Assembly (NCBI RefSeq): GCF_000004195.4
Contig: NC_030685.2
Location: 58,404,048 to 58,468,047, forward strand
Reading direction: 5' to 3'
Source of the DNA: Xenopus tropicalis
Taxonomy: Eukaryota; Chordata; Amphibia; Anura; Pipidae
Length of the DNA: 64,000 bases
Each line of letters starts with the position of its first letter. Position 1 is the stretch's first letter. Shown piece by piece: positions 1 to 14,100 of the stretch. The notes under the pieces were generated by a model, which was not told the DNA's origin, did not search any database, and saw nothing but the letters and a program-made list of their open reading frames with translations. Made by a program: the position numbers and the translations under genes.

Positions 1-1140
1 TACAAAGATATATTTACCCATTTTACATTTGGCATGTATTTTCTGAAAATATTAGGTTTTCTAGAGTCAACTTACTTATTTCCCACTTTTACCACATTTA
101 TTTCTACTACCAAAAAATACACCGCCTAATTTATATGCCATGATATATGTATGCGCTAACTTTCTTTTGGGGTCTCTAAATGCCAAATACTTTGGTAATC
201 CTATGCATAATGGGTATCAAACTGCTCAGTGGACCCTTGGCTTTCATATTTAGGGTGTTTTTTCTTGGAAAAAAACTGCAGTAAATGTGTTGAATTTTCA
301 GTAGCTAAAGAGATCTCCTGGGCAATTAATATGCACTAACTTGCTTTTGGTGTCTCTAAATGCCAGATACATTGGTGATCCTATGCACAATGGGCATCAA
401 ACTGTTCAGTGAACCCTTGGCTTTCATTTCTAGTATGTTTTGTCTTGGAACCTAATGTTATGTGGGAAATATGATGCTTGCAAGTGGAAGCTTTGGGACA
501 ATTTTTTAGAATTTTTATTATTTTTTATAGAAACTGCTAAATTCAGAAAAGCATTGCTGGTACTTAGGAGTATAAAGACATGGTTACCCATTTCGCATTC
601 AGCAGAATGTGTACTTTTCAAAAATATATGGTTTATATTAGGTTTATGGGGTAAACCTAATGTTCCAGGATTTTTGGCTTTGGAATCTTAAGTATGCTGT
701 ATTCTGCTGTAATGCTTTGAACATATTTGGTAATTTGCTGCTGGGAGTCTTTGATCTATAGAAGTCAGAAATCTCCATAAAACTATACATATCAGGTATT
801 GGCACGTTCGGGAGACATGAGGCTTTCTGAATCAGTTGAATTTTTGCCCATAAAATAAAATATGTTTCTGGTATAAATCCATATTTCAAGAAAAATAAAA
901 ATTTTCCTTTTTTTTTTGGTATTTAAAGCTCCAAATCTTGTTCCAGAAGTGGAAATATACAAAACTTAAGCATATTTGGAAAGCTCAGGTTCTCTTAAAA
1001 AACCGATATATAGTTTTCCTTCCTAAACTAACCCCCCCTCCCAATAAATGCCCATAAAATGAGAGAGCACAGAACGTTTACAAAACGTCTGGCACTGAGG
1101 GGAACAGAAAAGTAAAATTCTGTTGGCGCTTAAAGGGTTA
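1..1140. repeat. Long degenerate repeat with internal ~180-bp tandem duplication
   Basis: Positions 151-270 and 331-450 are two copies of one sequence of about 120 bp. Both run from ATGCNCTAACTT to TTTTNTCTTGGAA and are about 85-90% alike. The block ends at 'GGCGCTTAAAGGGTTAA' near 1140. This looks like part of a non-autonomous DNA transposon or satellite-like Xenopus repeat. No coding capacity is evident. Positions 1141-1550 show nothing recognised. Confidence 0.6.
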
Positions 1141-1552
1141 AAGTTTGTGAACCCTTTGAAATTTTCTATATTTTTACATGAATGTGATCTAAAACATTAT
1201 CTTATTTTAAGGGGCCCACAAACTCTCAGGCACCACTGTTTAATACATTTTTCCATCCCTAGTAATACTTTTTTGGGTTACCAACTGGCTGTCCTGTAAC
1301 TGCCTGGTACTCCATTTACTCCCTCCCTAGTATTCTTCTTTATCAGCCACTAAGTCCTAGTGGAATGCTGCTTGTTTCCACCACTTGAGAACCATTTCAT
1401 TGTCATTCTGTTTCTTTTTTTTTTACAAGTTTGCTGACATCATTTTTCACCTTTTTATTTACCTTAAATACCATTTAGACATTTAAAACAAAAAACAAAA
1501 AACAGCTAAGCCAATAGCTAGTGAATAACACACAGGCTATGGGAGTCACAAG

Positions 1553-1858
1553 TAGTGATGAGTGAATCTGTTCCTGTTCACTTCACCGAAAAATTTGCGA
1601 AATGACAGGAAAATTCACTAAACAGAAATTTTTGTTGTCGCGTGTGTCTTTTTTGTTGTGTGCGTCTTTTTTTCCGGGATCGCACTCATTTTGACGTGAC
1701 TGTGCCTATTTTGACACGACCACAACTTTTTTTGACACTCGCTGATTTTTTTAGTGCTGGATTTACGCTGAAGTTTTGCAAAACAATTCACCAATGGCGA
1801 AATGTGGAAATTTGCTGCAAATCCATGCCTGCCGAAAAAATTTGCTCATCAATAGTCA
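1553..1858. mobile_element. MITE of the 'GTGATGAGCGAATCTGT' family, copy 1
   Basis: It starts AGTGATGAGTGAATCTGTTC and ends with TTTGCTCATCAATAGT, the imperfect inverted complement. The interior is rich in CGCGTGTGTC/GACG(T) pieces and poly-T/A. The same family recurs at 30717, 40756, 40944, 46531, 56191 and 61834. Confidence 0.7.
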
Positions 1859-2061
1859 CAAGTGCTGGCACAAGTCCATCCTTTAAAAAATGAAGCCATA
1901 TAAATCTTACAAATGGAAGCTGAAACACAACACACTTAATAAATACAATATAAACTTATTGACTGAAATGGATCTATTGATGATATGCAAAGCTTCCTTT
2001 TACCAGTGTCAATACAGTAGTGACATTCATGTGAAATAGATGCTGTTTTTATTCTACATAC

Positions 2062-2152
2062 CGGTGCACCAGATGAGCAGTTGCAGGAACAGTATGAAAG
2101 CGACTGGTTGTCAGAAGTCCACTGACCCAAACAACTTTGGCTCAAGCAATTA
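2062..2152 (-). CDS. abca13: ABCA13 exon 36 (last exon in window)
   Basis: The exon is 91 nt, TC|T in after TGCTTCTGTTTTAG and phase 0 out (CCG|GTATGT). The product is [20 protein letters not shown], then [10 protein letters not shown]. It matches the cysteine-rich human 'SSCW...........SCGCLKC.....SAP' block of extracellular loop 2. The next exon was not found in 1-2061, so it should lie left of the window. Confidence 0.87.
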
Positions 2153-5100
2153 CTAAAACAGAAGCACCATATATCAAAACACATATTGAGAAAAGGGAGA
2201 TACTACCCAATTATAATATTAAAAGAAATAGATCATATACAGTATGTAGACCATACAGTCTACATCACTTGCAAGTTGTAATGGAGGCCATTTCCATGGA
2301 AGCTATATAAGAAGGACATCAGTTCCAGCATTAATAACAGCATTAGGGCCTATTTGCTTGGAGTATTTTATGGTGACAGCCTCAGCTTTTAAAGTTACCC
2401 TCTATTTATCTTTAAAGTCATAAGGATAAAAGATTTGCCAGCTTCCCTTAACACATGTTATTTGCCAGAAATCAGCCAATGTACATATGTGAGGTCAAAA
2501 ATACAGTAAATGGTTCTGATTCTGTGCACTCTATGTAACCTAATTATGCAGAGTCAAGCAGTGTGGAAAAGATCATAGAGTGTGGTAGGCACTTGTACTC
2601 TTGCTGATATGTATTTAAAAACAAAATATAAGTGCAATGTTTATTCACATAAAGCACAATGCCATATTCATGAATCTTTAATTTGTGGGTTGCTATTGTG
2701 GGTCCAAAAACAATACATAAATACTTACGAATTTTGGTTCAAGCAGGAGTTGTCTATGCCAGGGAATGAATTCATTGCTGAGACCAGATTAGAAGTTGAT
2801 TTATTATACAACCTTAATAAGAACAATTTATAATTAGAAAATAAACCACCCAATCAATGGGAAAATAAAACCTTTAAAACTACACAAAGTTGAATTTTGA
2901 TAAATCTGCCTCTTTGGGGGTGATGTAATAAAAGGCACTACGTTTGCCCAGGTACAGTAACCTATAGCAACCAATCAGCAAATAGCATTTACTAGTCCTC
3001 TGTTTAAAAGCAAACATTTTATTGGTTGCTATGGGTTACTGCACCTGGGCACATTTTATAACATATGGGGCATTGTGTATAATAACTCCTCTTCTTTTTC
3101 AATTGTAAATTCAGAAGCAGAACAAGCAGAACTCTCTCCTGTATAGGTCAGTATTTGAATATAATATTTCTGTTTGATGTTTACTCTCTTCTATTGAACA
3201 TCGCTGCTAAATATATTATCACTTAAATACATGTCAAAAGTAATAATATTTGCAGTAGGCAAAAAAATTTGGTTGGAAATACTACAGTTGTCTACAGACA
3301 ACTTATACAATAAATATTGTAGCTTTGTAAAGGTTTTAAAAAGAAGTAATGTATAAATGGGGGGGGGGCAAAATGTGTTCCATTTCTAGGCTAGACACCC
3401 ATAGTATTTTTATATATTACATGTGACTTTATCTTCTTCATACAATTGTCTATTTAAATTGTAGGGAAAGTGTTAATAAATGTAAAATGCCCCTTTGTGC
3501 CTTTCTTATTTCATTTTCATCTGGTTTGTCATGAATTTATTTTCTGTTATTCTGTGTAAAAGGTTCTAAATAGTAAAATTCAGATTCTTTCACATTATTC
3601 ACTTTTACTATATTCAGAAGCTTGTAATGAAAACTGAACCTAAATGCTAACAATTATGTCTTGCAGGAACACTGAAAACTTTAAACCCTCTGGCTCCTAT
3701 ACCCACGATAATCTGCTGATGCAACTCATAGCTCTTTTCAGTACTTACCCAAAAGCCACAGATTGTAAAGATGTACCATAAAGATTGGGTGTTAGCAGGA
3801 GTTCTGGAAAAGATGCAGCATTGGAGGAAAGTGACCCTAGCCCCATGGCAATGCTAATGAAGAGTACAGGGAGCAGAACCTGAGCTATAAGACCTGTCCA
3901 GTTTCGCCTTGAATTGTGGAACCTCTTAATAAAGATGGCCATGATTTTCTTGAGGAGCAGAGACACACCAGTAAGCTTTTCCTCATTGGTCAGGTTCTGG
4001 TCTATATAACATAATAAAAGAAACAATGTGCATGAAATGTTATGTTAAAAGTACAGAGTACACAAATATATATGTATTTCAATATATAAAAATAGCTTTA
4101 CAATGTCTATAACCAGAATATACTTTCATTTACAATTGAGAACTAAAGCTGAACTAAAGAAGTGGGATAGAAATGCTGCACATTATGTTTTCGGCTTCTG
4201 TACTAGCCCAAGGCAACCACAGCCCTTTAGCCTTTAGTACATATTTGTGCCACCATATTCTTTTCTGACGATTCACTCTGTGCTGCTGTCAGTTACTGAG
4301 CTTACAGATGCTGAAACGTTAGGCTGGTGCAATAAGTTTAGTATATAAGATATGGCATTTCTAGCCATATTCATTTTTAAAAGATTTAGTTCTCCTTTAA
4401 TTCCAAAGCTAAAAAAGGTGTATGTGATATACCATCTCTTTTTGTAAAGCTGTAACTGGTTGAAGACAACTCATCCTGCACATACAAATTTTCTTCATTA
4501 GGTATAGGTATCACCATCTTTGTGCTGGACCAAGCCATGGCATCTTGTTTATTTTCATCAAGGCCATCGGCCAGCTTGAGAAACACCTGTGTAGTAGCAA
4601 AAAGAATTTATGAGCAATAACCACACTTCAGTAACTGATCTTATGGGGTTTGGTGTGCATTATGTTCTAATAATAATGATGTCTACTATGTCTTGTACAC
4701 AGATTTGTTTCTACAGCATGTACTTAGTACATAATCATGGCCTCATTATAACACTTAAATGTAAGAACTATATTTTACCAGGCGGAAAAGATTTTTGAAA
4801 ATATTGTGACTGAAGTAACATTACTGATATACTGATATCATGCTCAGACTTTAATACTGTACCTCTTCTATGGTAGTATCTGAGATTCCATAGCACCCAA
4901 TATGGAGGTCATTCATTCTGCTATCCAAAGCTTGGAGAAGAGATAAGTAGGCACCAGAAATGTCAGTATTAAATGAAGGCAGGAGGTACACTAGTTCTCC
5001 TCCAACATCCTCCTTCAAACAAGCCTCTGGAATATGTGACTTTATGAGATCAGTCACCAACTCTACATTGCATTCTTCTCGGTTCTCTCGATTCGGGAAC

Positions 5101-8100
5101 TAAAATAAAAGGTGGACATTGTTAAAAGATGCTTTTGAGATGCAGCAGAACTGCTTTTCATTCATAAAAATAACTGTACATGCATTTTTAGGGGATTACA
5201 AAATTATATATGCAGTGCTTGTTAAAGTCCAGTAATCTAAAACAGATAGTTGTTTCCATAACTTAACAAGGTCAGTAAAAGCAATCCACTGATAATATTG
5301 GGTAGGGTAATATTGTCTACTGAACCACGGTAAACCTTTGCCCATATAACGGTCTGTCTTGTCATTATAAATAAGATTCAGACCATATATGAAAATTATC
5401 TAAAAAACACATCCCATAGCAGCCTAACTGATGATGTACACACCATGAGAAACATTATTGCAGCTGGCTTGTGGATTTTACTGCAGAGACAAAACATGCT
5501 GCTTTGTACGAAAAATACAAAGGTAGATGTAGGTGTTATGGAAAATTCAGATACCGAAATTCACAGGAGGTAAAAAGGTAAGGTTAATTTTACCCATACA
5601 TGGGTTCTGAGCAAAGTCATGGGTCAGAACTACAGAACAAAGCAGAAATGGGTTTTTATAGACTTTGTGACATGGTAGCATACAACATTAAAAAAGTGTA
5701 TGAGCATAGGCGAAACCAGTGTAAGCGCATAGAGATATCTCTTCACAGCACAGAAAACAAGGAACTGCTTACAGCCAAACAGGTGGCTCTGTCTTCAAGG
5801 CCAGGGTAGTAGTAACCAAGGCTAGCTTGAAGAACAGAATCCATCCAAGTCAGAGGGGGCCTGTGGGTGAATCTGCACACGCAGGATTTATTCCTATCAT
5901 AGACAGTCCATTGATAAATTAACCCAAGTATATCAATGGGAAATGCTAACCTCCGAATTTTATTATTGGCCATAGACAAACGGGCCTACTGGATAAAAGA
6001 AAGCAAATGGGTATTATCTGTGAGAGTGGTATACACTTATCCAGGCTCCACATTTCATTGTACCATAATTAACAGATTTAGAATTATTAACTTAATTGTT
6101 TTTCTTAAAACATTACAATAATAATTTTTTACAATTTATATGGACATCAACAAATCTGAATCCAAAGATATCTATCCTGTCATGGTCATGCCAATAGCAG
6201 AGATGTGCCAAATGGATAAACAGGAGACCAATCATTTGTTTGCAAACCTTCTGTATCTAGCATGTGGGTTCACCTTGTCTCCATGGAAAGAGAAGTAGAT
6301 CTGTATGTAATTGTATTGCCTTGGAAATCTCTGAAGACTTCATTAATGTTGGTTTCTTGCTTTCAATCACAATATTCCTTTTTTAAGGATTATGGGGGCT
6401 ACACAAGTAAACTTAGAAGCTTCTACATTCACTGGCACCCAGAGGTTATGCATGCAAAATTCATCAGTACCTTTTCTTACATTTGTTCTATGTCCTTGTG
6501 ATACAAACATGTCAAGAATGCTAAACAAACACAACCACCAGAGGAGTGCCAACATTTGCTGAGTTCATATTAAATGTATTTTACCCTTTTGTTTGAATAA
6601 AATTAGGAATCAATGCAGCTGATTTGCCTGTTTTGCTGGCCAAAAGGATGCATTTTCTGTATCCTATTGTATCTCAGAAGGCCAGTGATAAAAATCATTT
6701 TTTTCTTAATTAAATGAAGATCTATTGAATTCTAGAAATATTGTTTTTTATCCTGATAGTTTTCTTATCTATTATATGCAGAAAAGTATGAACTTTAGTT
6801 TTTTTTTATCTGATTAAACACTACAAACATTTGCAGGTTACAAAAATATGTTTGAAATTAAGCAATAGCTGAAACCTTTTCTGCCATAGAATGATTATTA
6901 TTAGTGTATTATTTTCCACATTTTACCTTTTTAGTAAGCGTGAGGTGGTACCCACAACCAAACATCTGTTTAAGATACATGGGGGTCCCACAGCATTTCA
7001 GGCTTCCCTGCTCAAGGAATGCAATCCGGTCACTTAACACCTCTGCCTCGTCCAAATGGTGGGTGGATAAAATTATTGTTTTATCTGTAATAAAGTAGCT
7101 TAAGGTAATTTATCAAGGTTTCAATAGCGAAATAACACACTTAATGAAAGAATAGTTGTAGGCATTTACTCTTCTATCACAACCAACAGCAATTGCAATA
7201 TTTGCCCCCAAAAGTATTTCACAAAGCTAGCATACAAACACATAGACACTGGGCTCATTGGGACATGAATAAATATTTACATTTCTTTGCTATATAAACA
7301 AATTTTCCAAATAGACCTAAATGTCATAAATGATTGTTTTTTATTTTTATTAGAATTAACTGTGTTCCCACCTTGGCTACTGTAACTTTCACTATTTGTG
7401 CCAACTACTCAGTTGTTGTCCATTGTAGTAATATATGTAAAATCAATTGAAACTACATAATATATTTTTCTTGCATTTGCAATGCTCTCACAGTTACAAG
7501 CTTACATTATGCACTTATTTGCCTTGTTGTACCCAGAGGGATCATGGAGATCCAACGTAAACAGAATGGGCACCCATTTTTGGGTTAAGAATCCCTGTTT
7601 AAAACTCTATCATCCCCCAGTTCTGGATAGAACAAAATATAATTAATTAATGTGTTGTTATTAATATTTATGTGCACAGGGCCTTCTCTCTAACCTTTCT
7701 TCTGTTTGGATATGACCTCCCAGATGCTGCGTCTTGAACAAGGGTCAACACCGGTGGTTGGTTCGTCTAAGACCACAACTTTGGAACCACCAATTAGGGC
7801 CATGCAAATTGACAGCTTTCTTTTCATGCCACCGGATAAGGCTTTCACGGGCTTGTGACGGTGATTATATAATCCTATATCTTTCAAATTTCTGCAAAAA
7901 AAGGGGTTTTTTTTAGCATTTAGCAAGGGAAGTTTACATTACATCAACCACTTTGATTAATCAATATCATAAACAACAATAGCATTTTTTTGTCTGTAAG
8001 TTTTAAAGAATGACTTAAAAAAGCCCCCATACAATCTGATCCCAATGGGCAAAACATTCATGCTTTGTGCTCTCCAACATATTCAATAATTGTAAAATTG

Positions 8101-11100
8101 TGCTGCATGAAGGGGGCAAAGGAGGAGTCTCTTAATGGGAATGTCCATTTCAATTGTGTGTTTTTTGTGTATAAAGCATTCCAAAGCGCAGTACCAATAT
8201 TTGCAATCAATACAAGCTCTTTCTTAAGTTAAAAAAATGCAATGAGGCAGCAATGGAAAGTTCAGGACACAATATATTTTGCTACAATAGATCCACACCT
8301 CTTCAAGAAACTCTTATAGAAAAAATTAAAAGAATGAAGAGGGTCATGGATTCTGAATAGTAAGTCTTTCTGGCACTTTGTCACTTAACGGGATACAATT
8401 ATAGTTGTTATTTGTACAGGTATGGGACCTGTTATCCAGAATGCTCAGGACCTGTTATCCAGAATGCTTGGGACCTAGGGTTTTCTGGATAAGGGATCCT
8501 TCTGTAATTTGGATCTCCATAACTTAAGTCTACTAAAAACCATTTAAATACTGAATAAACCCAATAGGATTGTTTGTCTCCAATAAGGAGTAATTATATC
8601 TTAATTGGGATCAAGTACAGGTATAGGACCTGTTGTCCAGAATGCTTGGTACCACGGGTATTCCGGATAAGGGATCTTTCCATAATTTGGATCTTCATAC
8701 CTTAAGTCTACTAAAAAACCACTAAAACATTAATTAAACCCAATAGGATTATTTTGCATCCAGTAAGGATTAATTATATCTTAGTTGTGATCAAATGCAA
8801 AGCACTGTTTTATTTTTACAGAGAAAAAGAAAATCAATTTTAAAAATCTGAATTATTTGATTAAAATAGAGTCTATGGGAGACGGCCTTTCCGTAATTCG
8901 GAGCTTTCTGAATATCGGGTTTCCGGATAAGGGATCCCATACCTGTACAAGGTACTGTTTTATTATTACAGAGAAAAAGTGAATCATTTTTAATGTAGCA
9001 TTATTGCTTACAATTGCTTATAATGGAGTCTATGGGAGATGGCCTTTCCGTAATTTGGAACTTTCTGGATAATGGGTTTCCAGATAAGGGATCCCATACC
9101 TGTATAAGTAAGCTAGAGAACTCTCCCTTATAATTAAGCAAAATGAAAATAAATATGTTAAACTATTATTATTTATATTAGACAGACTGAAAGGAAAATG
9201 AAGGAAGAGTGGCTTTTTAATGCCATGCCATATTAAATTAAGAGTAGGCACTGTAGTTCTTATTATTTTATGACTTCGCCAATAAAGGACCATGATTGAG
9301 AAGCCTTAGCAATATTGTGCCACTCACTTCTTTACTTCTTCATGTAGATGTGCCCTGGTCCAGTGAGGAGCTTTGATAGAACCATAAAGCAGCAGGTGTT
9401 CCTTTGTGGTAAGATGATCAAAGTGAATATCATACTGCATGCAGACCCCCATGTTGCTCCTGGCACGATCCAGATTTGTTTTAATATCATCACCATACAC
9501 ATAAATAGTACCAGAAGTGGCACCAAAGAGACCTGTCAACATGGAACTGGAGAAAACGAAAACAAAGGAAATCATCAGGAAGTTGTTAGATAAATTCAAA
9601 TCCTTTCCATGCTTTTGTCCAAATCATCTTGCCATTGCTGATTTTTTTGTACGTCATGTAACTGTGTAATACATTTTATGCCAATAAAATTGCGAACATA
9701 CAAAACACTAGGGGGCTGATTTACTTACCCACGAACGGGTCGAATGGAGTCCGATTGCGTTTTTTTCGTAATGATCGGTACTTTGCGATTTTTTCGTATG
9801 TTTTGCGATTTTTTCGGATTCTTTACGAATTTTTCGGATCCAATACGATTTTTGCGTAAAAACGCGAGTTTTCCTATCCATTACGAAAGTTGCGTAAAAA
9901 GTTGCGCATTTTGCGTAGCGTTAAAACTTACGCGAAAAGTTGCGCATTTTTCGTAGCGTTAAGTTTTAACGCTACGAAAAATGCGCAACTTTTCGCGTAA
10001 GTTTTAACGCTACGAAAAATGCGCAACTTTTTACGCAACTTTCGTAATAGATACGAAAAACTCGCGTTTTTACGCAAAAATCGTATTGGTAACGAAAAAT
10101 TCGTACAGAATCCGAAAAAATCGCAAAACATACGAAAAAGTCGCAAAATGTTCGTTTTCAAGTCGGAACTTTTCCAATTCGGGTCGGATTCGTGGGTTAG
10201 TAAATCAGCCCCTAGGAATATTTATATTACCTATAACTCATAGTACAGTTAGCAATTCAGGATAGCCCTACTATAGTTTTGCCTTAAGAGCATTTTGAAG
10301 CATCTGATATACTTCATTTATTTTATGAGGGAGCTTGTCACAACCTTATCATTGTTAAGATCTACAGTTAAACAAATGTATTTGTTGTAAGGGCAACCAT
10401 TTCACTTTGTTCTAATGGTACAGATCTTATTCACTAAGCTCCACCATAATTTCTAGAAGTTCTACATCTATTCAATTAAAATGTATTAGATAAATTATTG
10501 AGAGCATGTACAGTTTCTTTAGACTGATATATTATTGTATAATGTATATTGGTATATTGTTTAAATGATTTTGGGCATTGTCCATAGACCAATATAGAAC
10601 ACCTGATGAGATACTGTTGCAGACTACTGAAAGCTTTACTGTTTGTTTTTTGTTTAAGAGAAAGTAAATGAAAGTATATTTTAAGATGATGAAAAACTGC
10701 ATTGTTGTAAAATAAAATATCAACTATTGCAGCTTTGCGATAACATGGTTTCATTAGCTTATAAATCTGTTGAAAGTTTTGATCTTAGGCTGCAACCTAG
10801 TTGACCTAAGATACAGTAGATGCTAAATAAATTGAGAATGCACTTACAGAGTGGTAGTTTTTCCAGCTCCATTGTGCCCCAAAAGTGCCGTTATGTGACT
10901 CTCATAGAAGTTTAAATTAAGATTGTTGACAGCAGTTTTGGACTGGAAAACCTTTGTTAAGCCATAAAGTGAGACTCCCGCAGTAAGACCGTTGGGTTCT
11001 TGTTCTTTTAATGAACAAAGATCATTCTCAGCACCTGCAAAAAGGTAAAATGTTAGTTGATAAGCCATGAGTGCTCATTTTACCATTTCATTCTCTAGAT

Positions 11101-14100
11101 AGTTACCTGTTATATGATATATGCTGTCTGCCTTGATATTGTTAAATGTCAAACCGCATGGTTTTGTAGGGCGCAGAGACTCCAATCCACAGCATTTCAG
11201 CCAGAATGATATCTGGAAGGGAAAATACCAGGGAGCTGGGATTCCATATTTGCCTAAAGAGAAAGTAGATAATTTGTATTTAAAACATGACCTATTTCAA
11301 AGTATGTAAATATTAATACAGCTTTTTGTGGGAATCTCAAGGACATTCATTTTACCTGTAAATACCATCCGAATATAAAACCCAACAAGGAAGTAAATCA
11401 TGGCGTCTATTAACAAAAGCCAGCATAACCATCCAAAAGTCATTGAGTCCCCTAGAAGTGGGGATGTGTACATATTACTCCACTGTATCCCTGGAGAGGC
11501 AAAATAAATCCAGTTGTAAGAAAACATAGTTATCTTCACCAATAGAATATTATGTTACATTGCTTGTAATGACAGCATTACTAAATATACCACTTATAGC
11601 TGTTATTCAGGTGAAGAGCAAAAGCATCTATAGAAAGTGGTTACAGAACTGCACTCCTTCTTAACCATCACTCCCATGCCTGTAACACACTATTAGATAT
11701 TGTGGATGCCTTTCCTATGGCACTTAATCACAGTGAGGAGCATACAGTATCTATTAACACTGGAAACAAATATTACCAGTGATTTTGCCCGTGGCAGATT
11801 TTTGTTTTTGCTTTCTAACTTGGAGGTGACCGTTCAAATCGAATTGCTTATTGGTTGCTATGGGCAACATTATGTTTGTGTCTAATGTTAATAAATACAG
11901 CCAAAAGTGTATAATATAGTTTTATAATATATAAAATAGGAAAACACATGTAACGTGTCTACTTGTTAAGCAGAAAGCAAGAAAAGGGAATCTTAAAGGG
12001 ATTTAGTCATACCTTTTTATGGAATACTTTTTATTTTTAATTTACACTGTTTCCATTGCAAATAATTAACACTACCATTTAAAATATTATTCTTGAACCA
12101 AAAAATGTATTTATTTTAATTGCAAAATTGGTGTGTAGGAAGCCATCTCAGTGCATTGTGCCTGAGTCTGAGCTTTCAAAAGGAGCCAGCACTAGACAAT
12201 TGAACTCCTTTCAGATAACCTATTGTTTCTTCTCCTCAATGTGCTGTCAGATGAACCCAAGTCCCAACAGCTAAATAGGAATTCTCCTGTTTCGATGCTA
12301 TTTTTATGTCTACCACCAGGTGGGGCATGTGAGCACATTTAGCAACGCAAAAAGATTTCTGAACTGGTTCTGAACTCTACAAGGCTGAAGCCTTCAGGAA
12401 ACCTGCTTTTTGGAAAAGTAAAGGGGCCTGAGGTATCAGAAATCATTTCCTCTCATTGCATTTAATGTATTTGGGGCTAAAGTTCCCAGTGCTTCTCACT
12501 GTATTTAATGTATTTTTGTGTGACCCTACCCTCTGTCTTTTACTGTATTTAAAGTATTTTGGGTGCCACTACATCTGCCCCTCAATGTATTTAGGATCTG
12601 GAGTTATTGTTCACAAGTGTAATCTGTGTGTGTGTGTGTGCTAATGGCACATGGGGCAGTTTTTCCCCAGTGTAGAGAAATGCCTGAAGCACCCTAAATT
12701 TTTGAAGGCAGTATAGGCAGTTTTCCCTGCTTACCAACTTGCTAAAATTCAGGACTGTTCCAGCAGTGCTAGTAGCCCATGGAGGCACTATCAGTTCAGA
12801 CAGTTCAGGGTCAGGAAGCTGCTATCTTGTTACCTGCCTATTGTTCTGTTGATCAGCTGCTGTAGTGGTAAGGGGGGGTGGGGTATATCATTCCAACTTG
12901 CAGTGCAGCAGTAAAGAGAGACTAAAGTTTATCAGAGTACAAGTCACATGGCAGGGAGCACTTGGCAAAGAAAGAAAATGGCTAGCCCCATGGCTAGCCC
13001 TATAGTCCTCAAACTACGGTCTCCCCCTTGCTCCAGCTAGCTGCTGCGGGGTCAAACTACGACCCGCTCCTACGTCCTCCCTCTGCCTGCTCCCCGCTGC
13101 ATCCTCCCGCTCCCTGCTGTGTCCTCCCACTCCCCGCCTCATCCTCTCTCTCCCAGCTGCCCCGCTCCATCCGTCCTCCCTCTCCTAGCTCCCCGCTGCC
13201 AGGGGTGAGGACGGAGCAAGGGCCAGGTAAATTACCCTAGGGGGCCGTAGTTTGAGGATCCCTGATGTATAAGCTACAAAAAGGTGGCAGAAATTTATGC
13301 CACAAAATGAAACTCACCAACGCCTTGTTCTTCATAAAAATTCACATACTGGACTGCATGGCTCAGCGCCGTTGGCGGCATAATACACTAAGATAGCAAT
13401 AGAATAAAAAAAATATATAGCTTGAGATACATTAAAGTCTGTATGCATAATTTAGTTTGTTTATATAATGCGGGAATATAAGGATATGGTATGTTGGCAT
13501 ATCATTCTTAAACCTCATTTAAATCTTTTGGTGCCAAAATAACATAGAAACTACAATCTTTTTCTTAAAATCCTCTTTTCCTAATTCCAGTTACCTTCTG
13601 TCCACATGATAACTGTGTTACAAGAAACAGGCTGAGGATATGGCCTGATGTTATAGGGTTGTGGCAGACTGAACAAAAATCAGCCAAAAGTACTTCAGAA
13701 CTAAAAGTGGCCATACAGACTGAGTTGGCAGCTTATTGGCCTGCATGACCAGTATCTGGCCAACATTCCCTTCAAATGAGAAGTGCATGAGCACATTGAT
13801 GCTATCTCTGTCAGATGGGTCTTAAGACCCCACTGTATCTGGGCCAATGATCGGATTAGTCAGATTTGGCCTGCCATATCAACTTACCAGCAATGTCTTA
13901 GCAGAAAACGATAAGGCAGAATTCTTGGTGGCAATGACAATAAAAGGTAAAAAAGTAATGATGTAGATCAGACTTCCACTAAGTCCAGCCACATTGGAGT
14001 TGTGGAAGAAAGCACTGATGAGGTAGCTCATGGCAATAATGCTTAAGCTATAATCCAGGAAAAGGAGAAATAGGATGAAACCATTGCTATTGGGAATAAT

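Noticed and set aside
644..889. Minus-strand 81-codon ORF as a further ABCA13 exon
   Set aside because: It lies within a dispersed repeat, has no splice sites in phase 0 at the right place, and shows no resemblance to the next expected loop segment.
13028..13240. 70-codon ORF of Pro/Ser/Leu-rich peptide
   Set aside because: Interior of a C/T-rich transposable element with inverted ends, so the openness comes from base composition.
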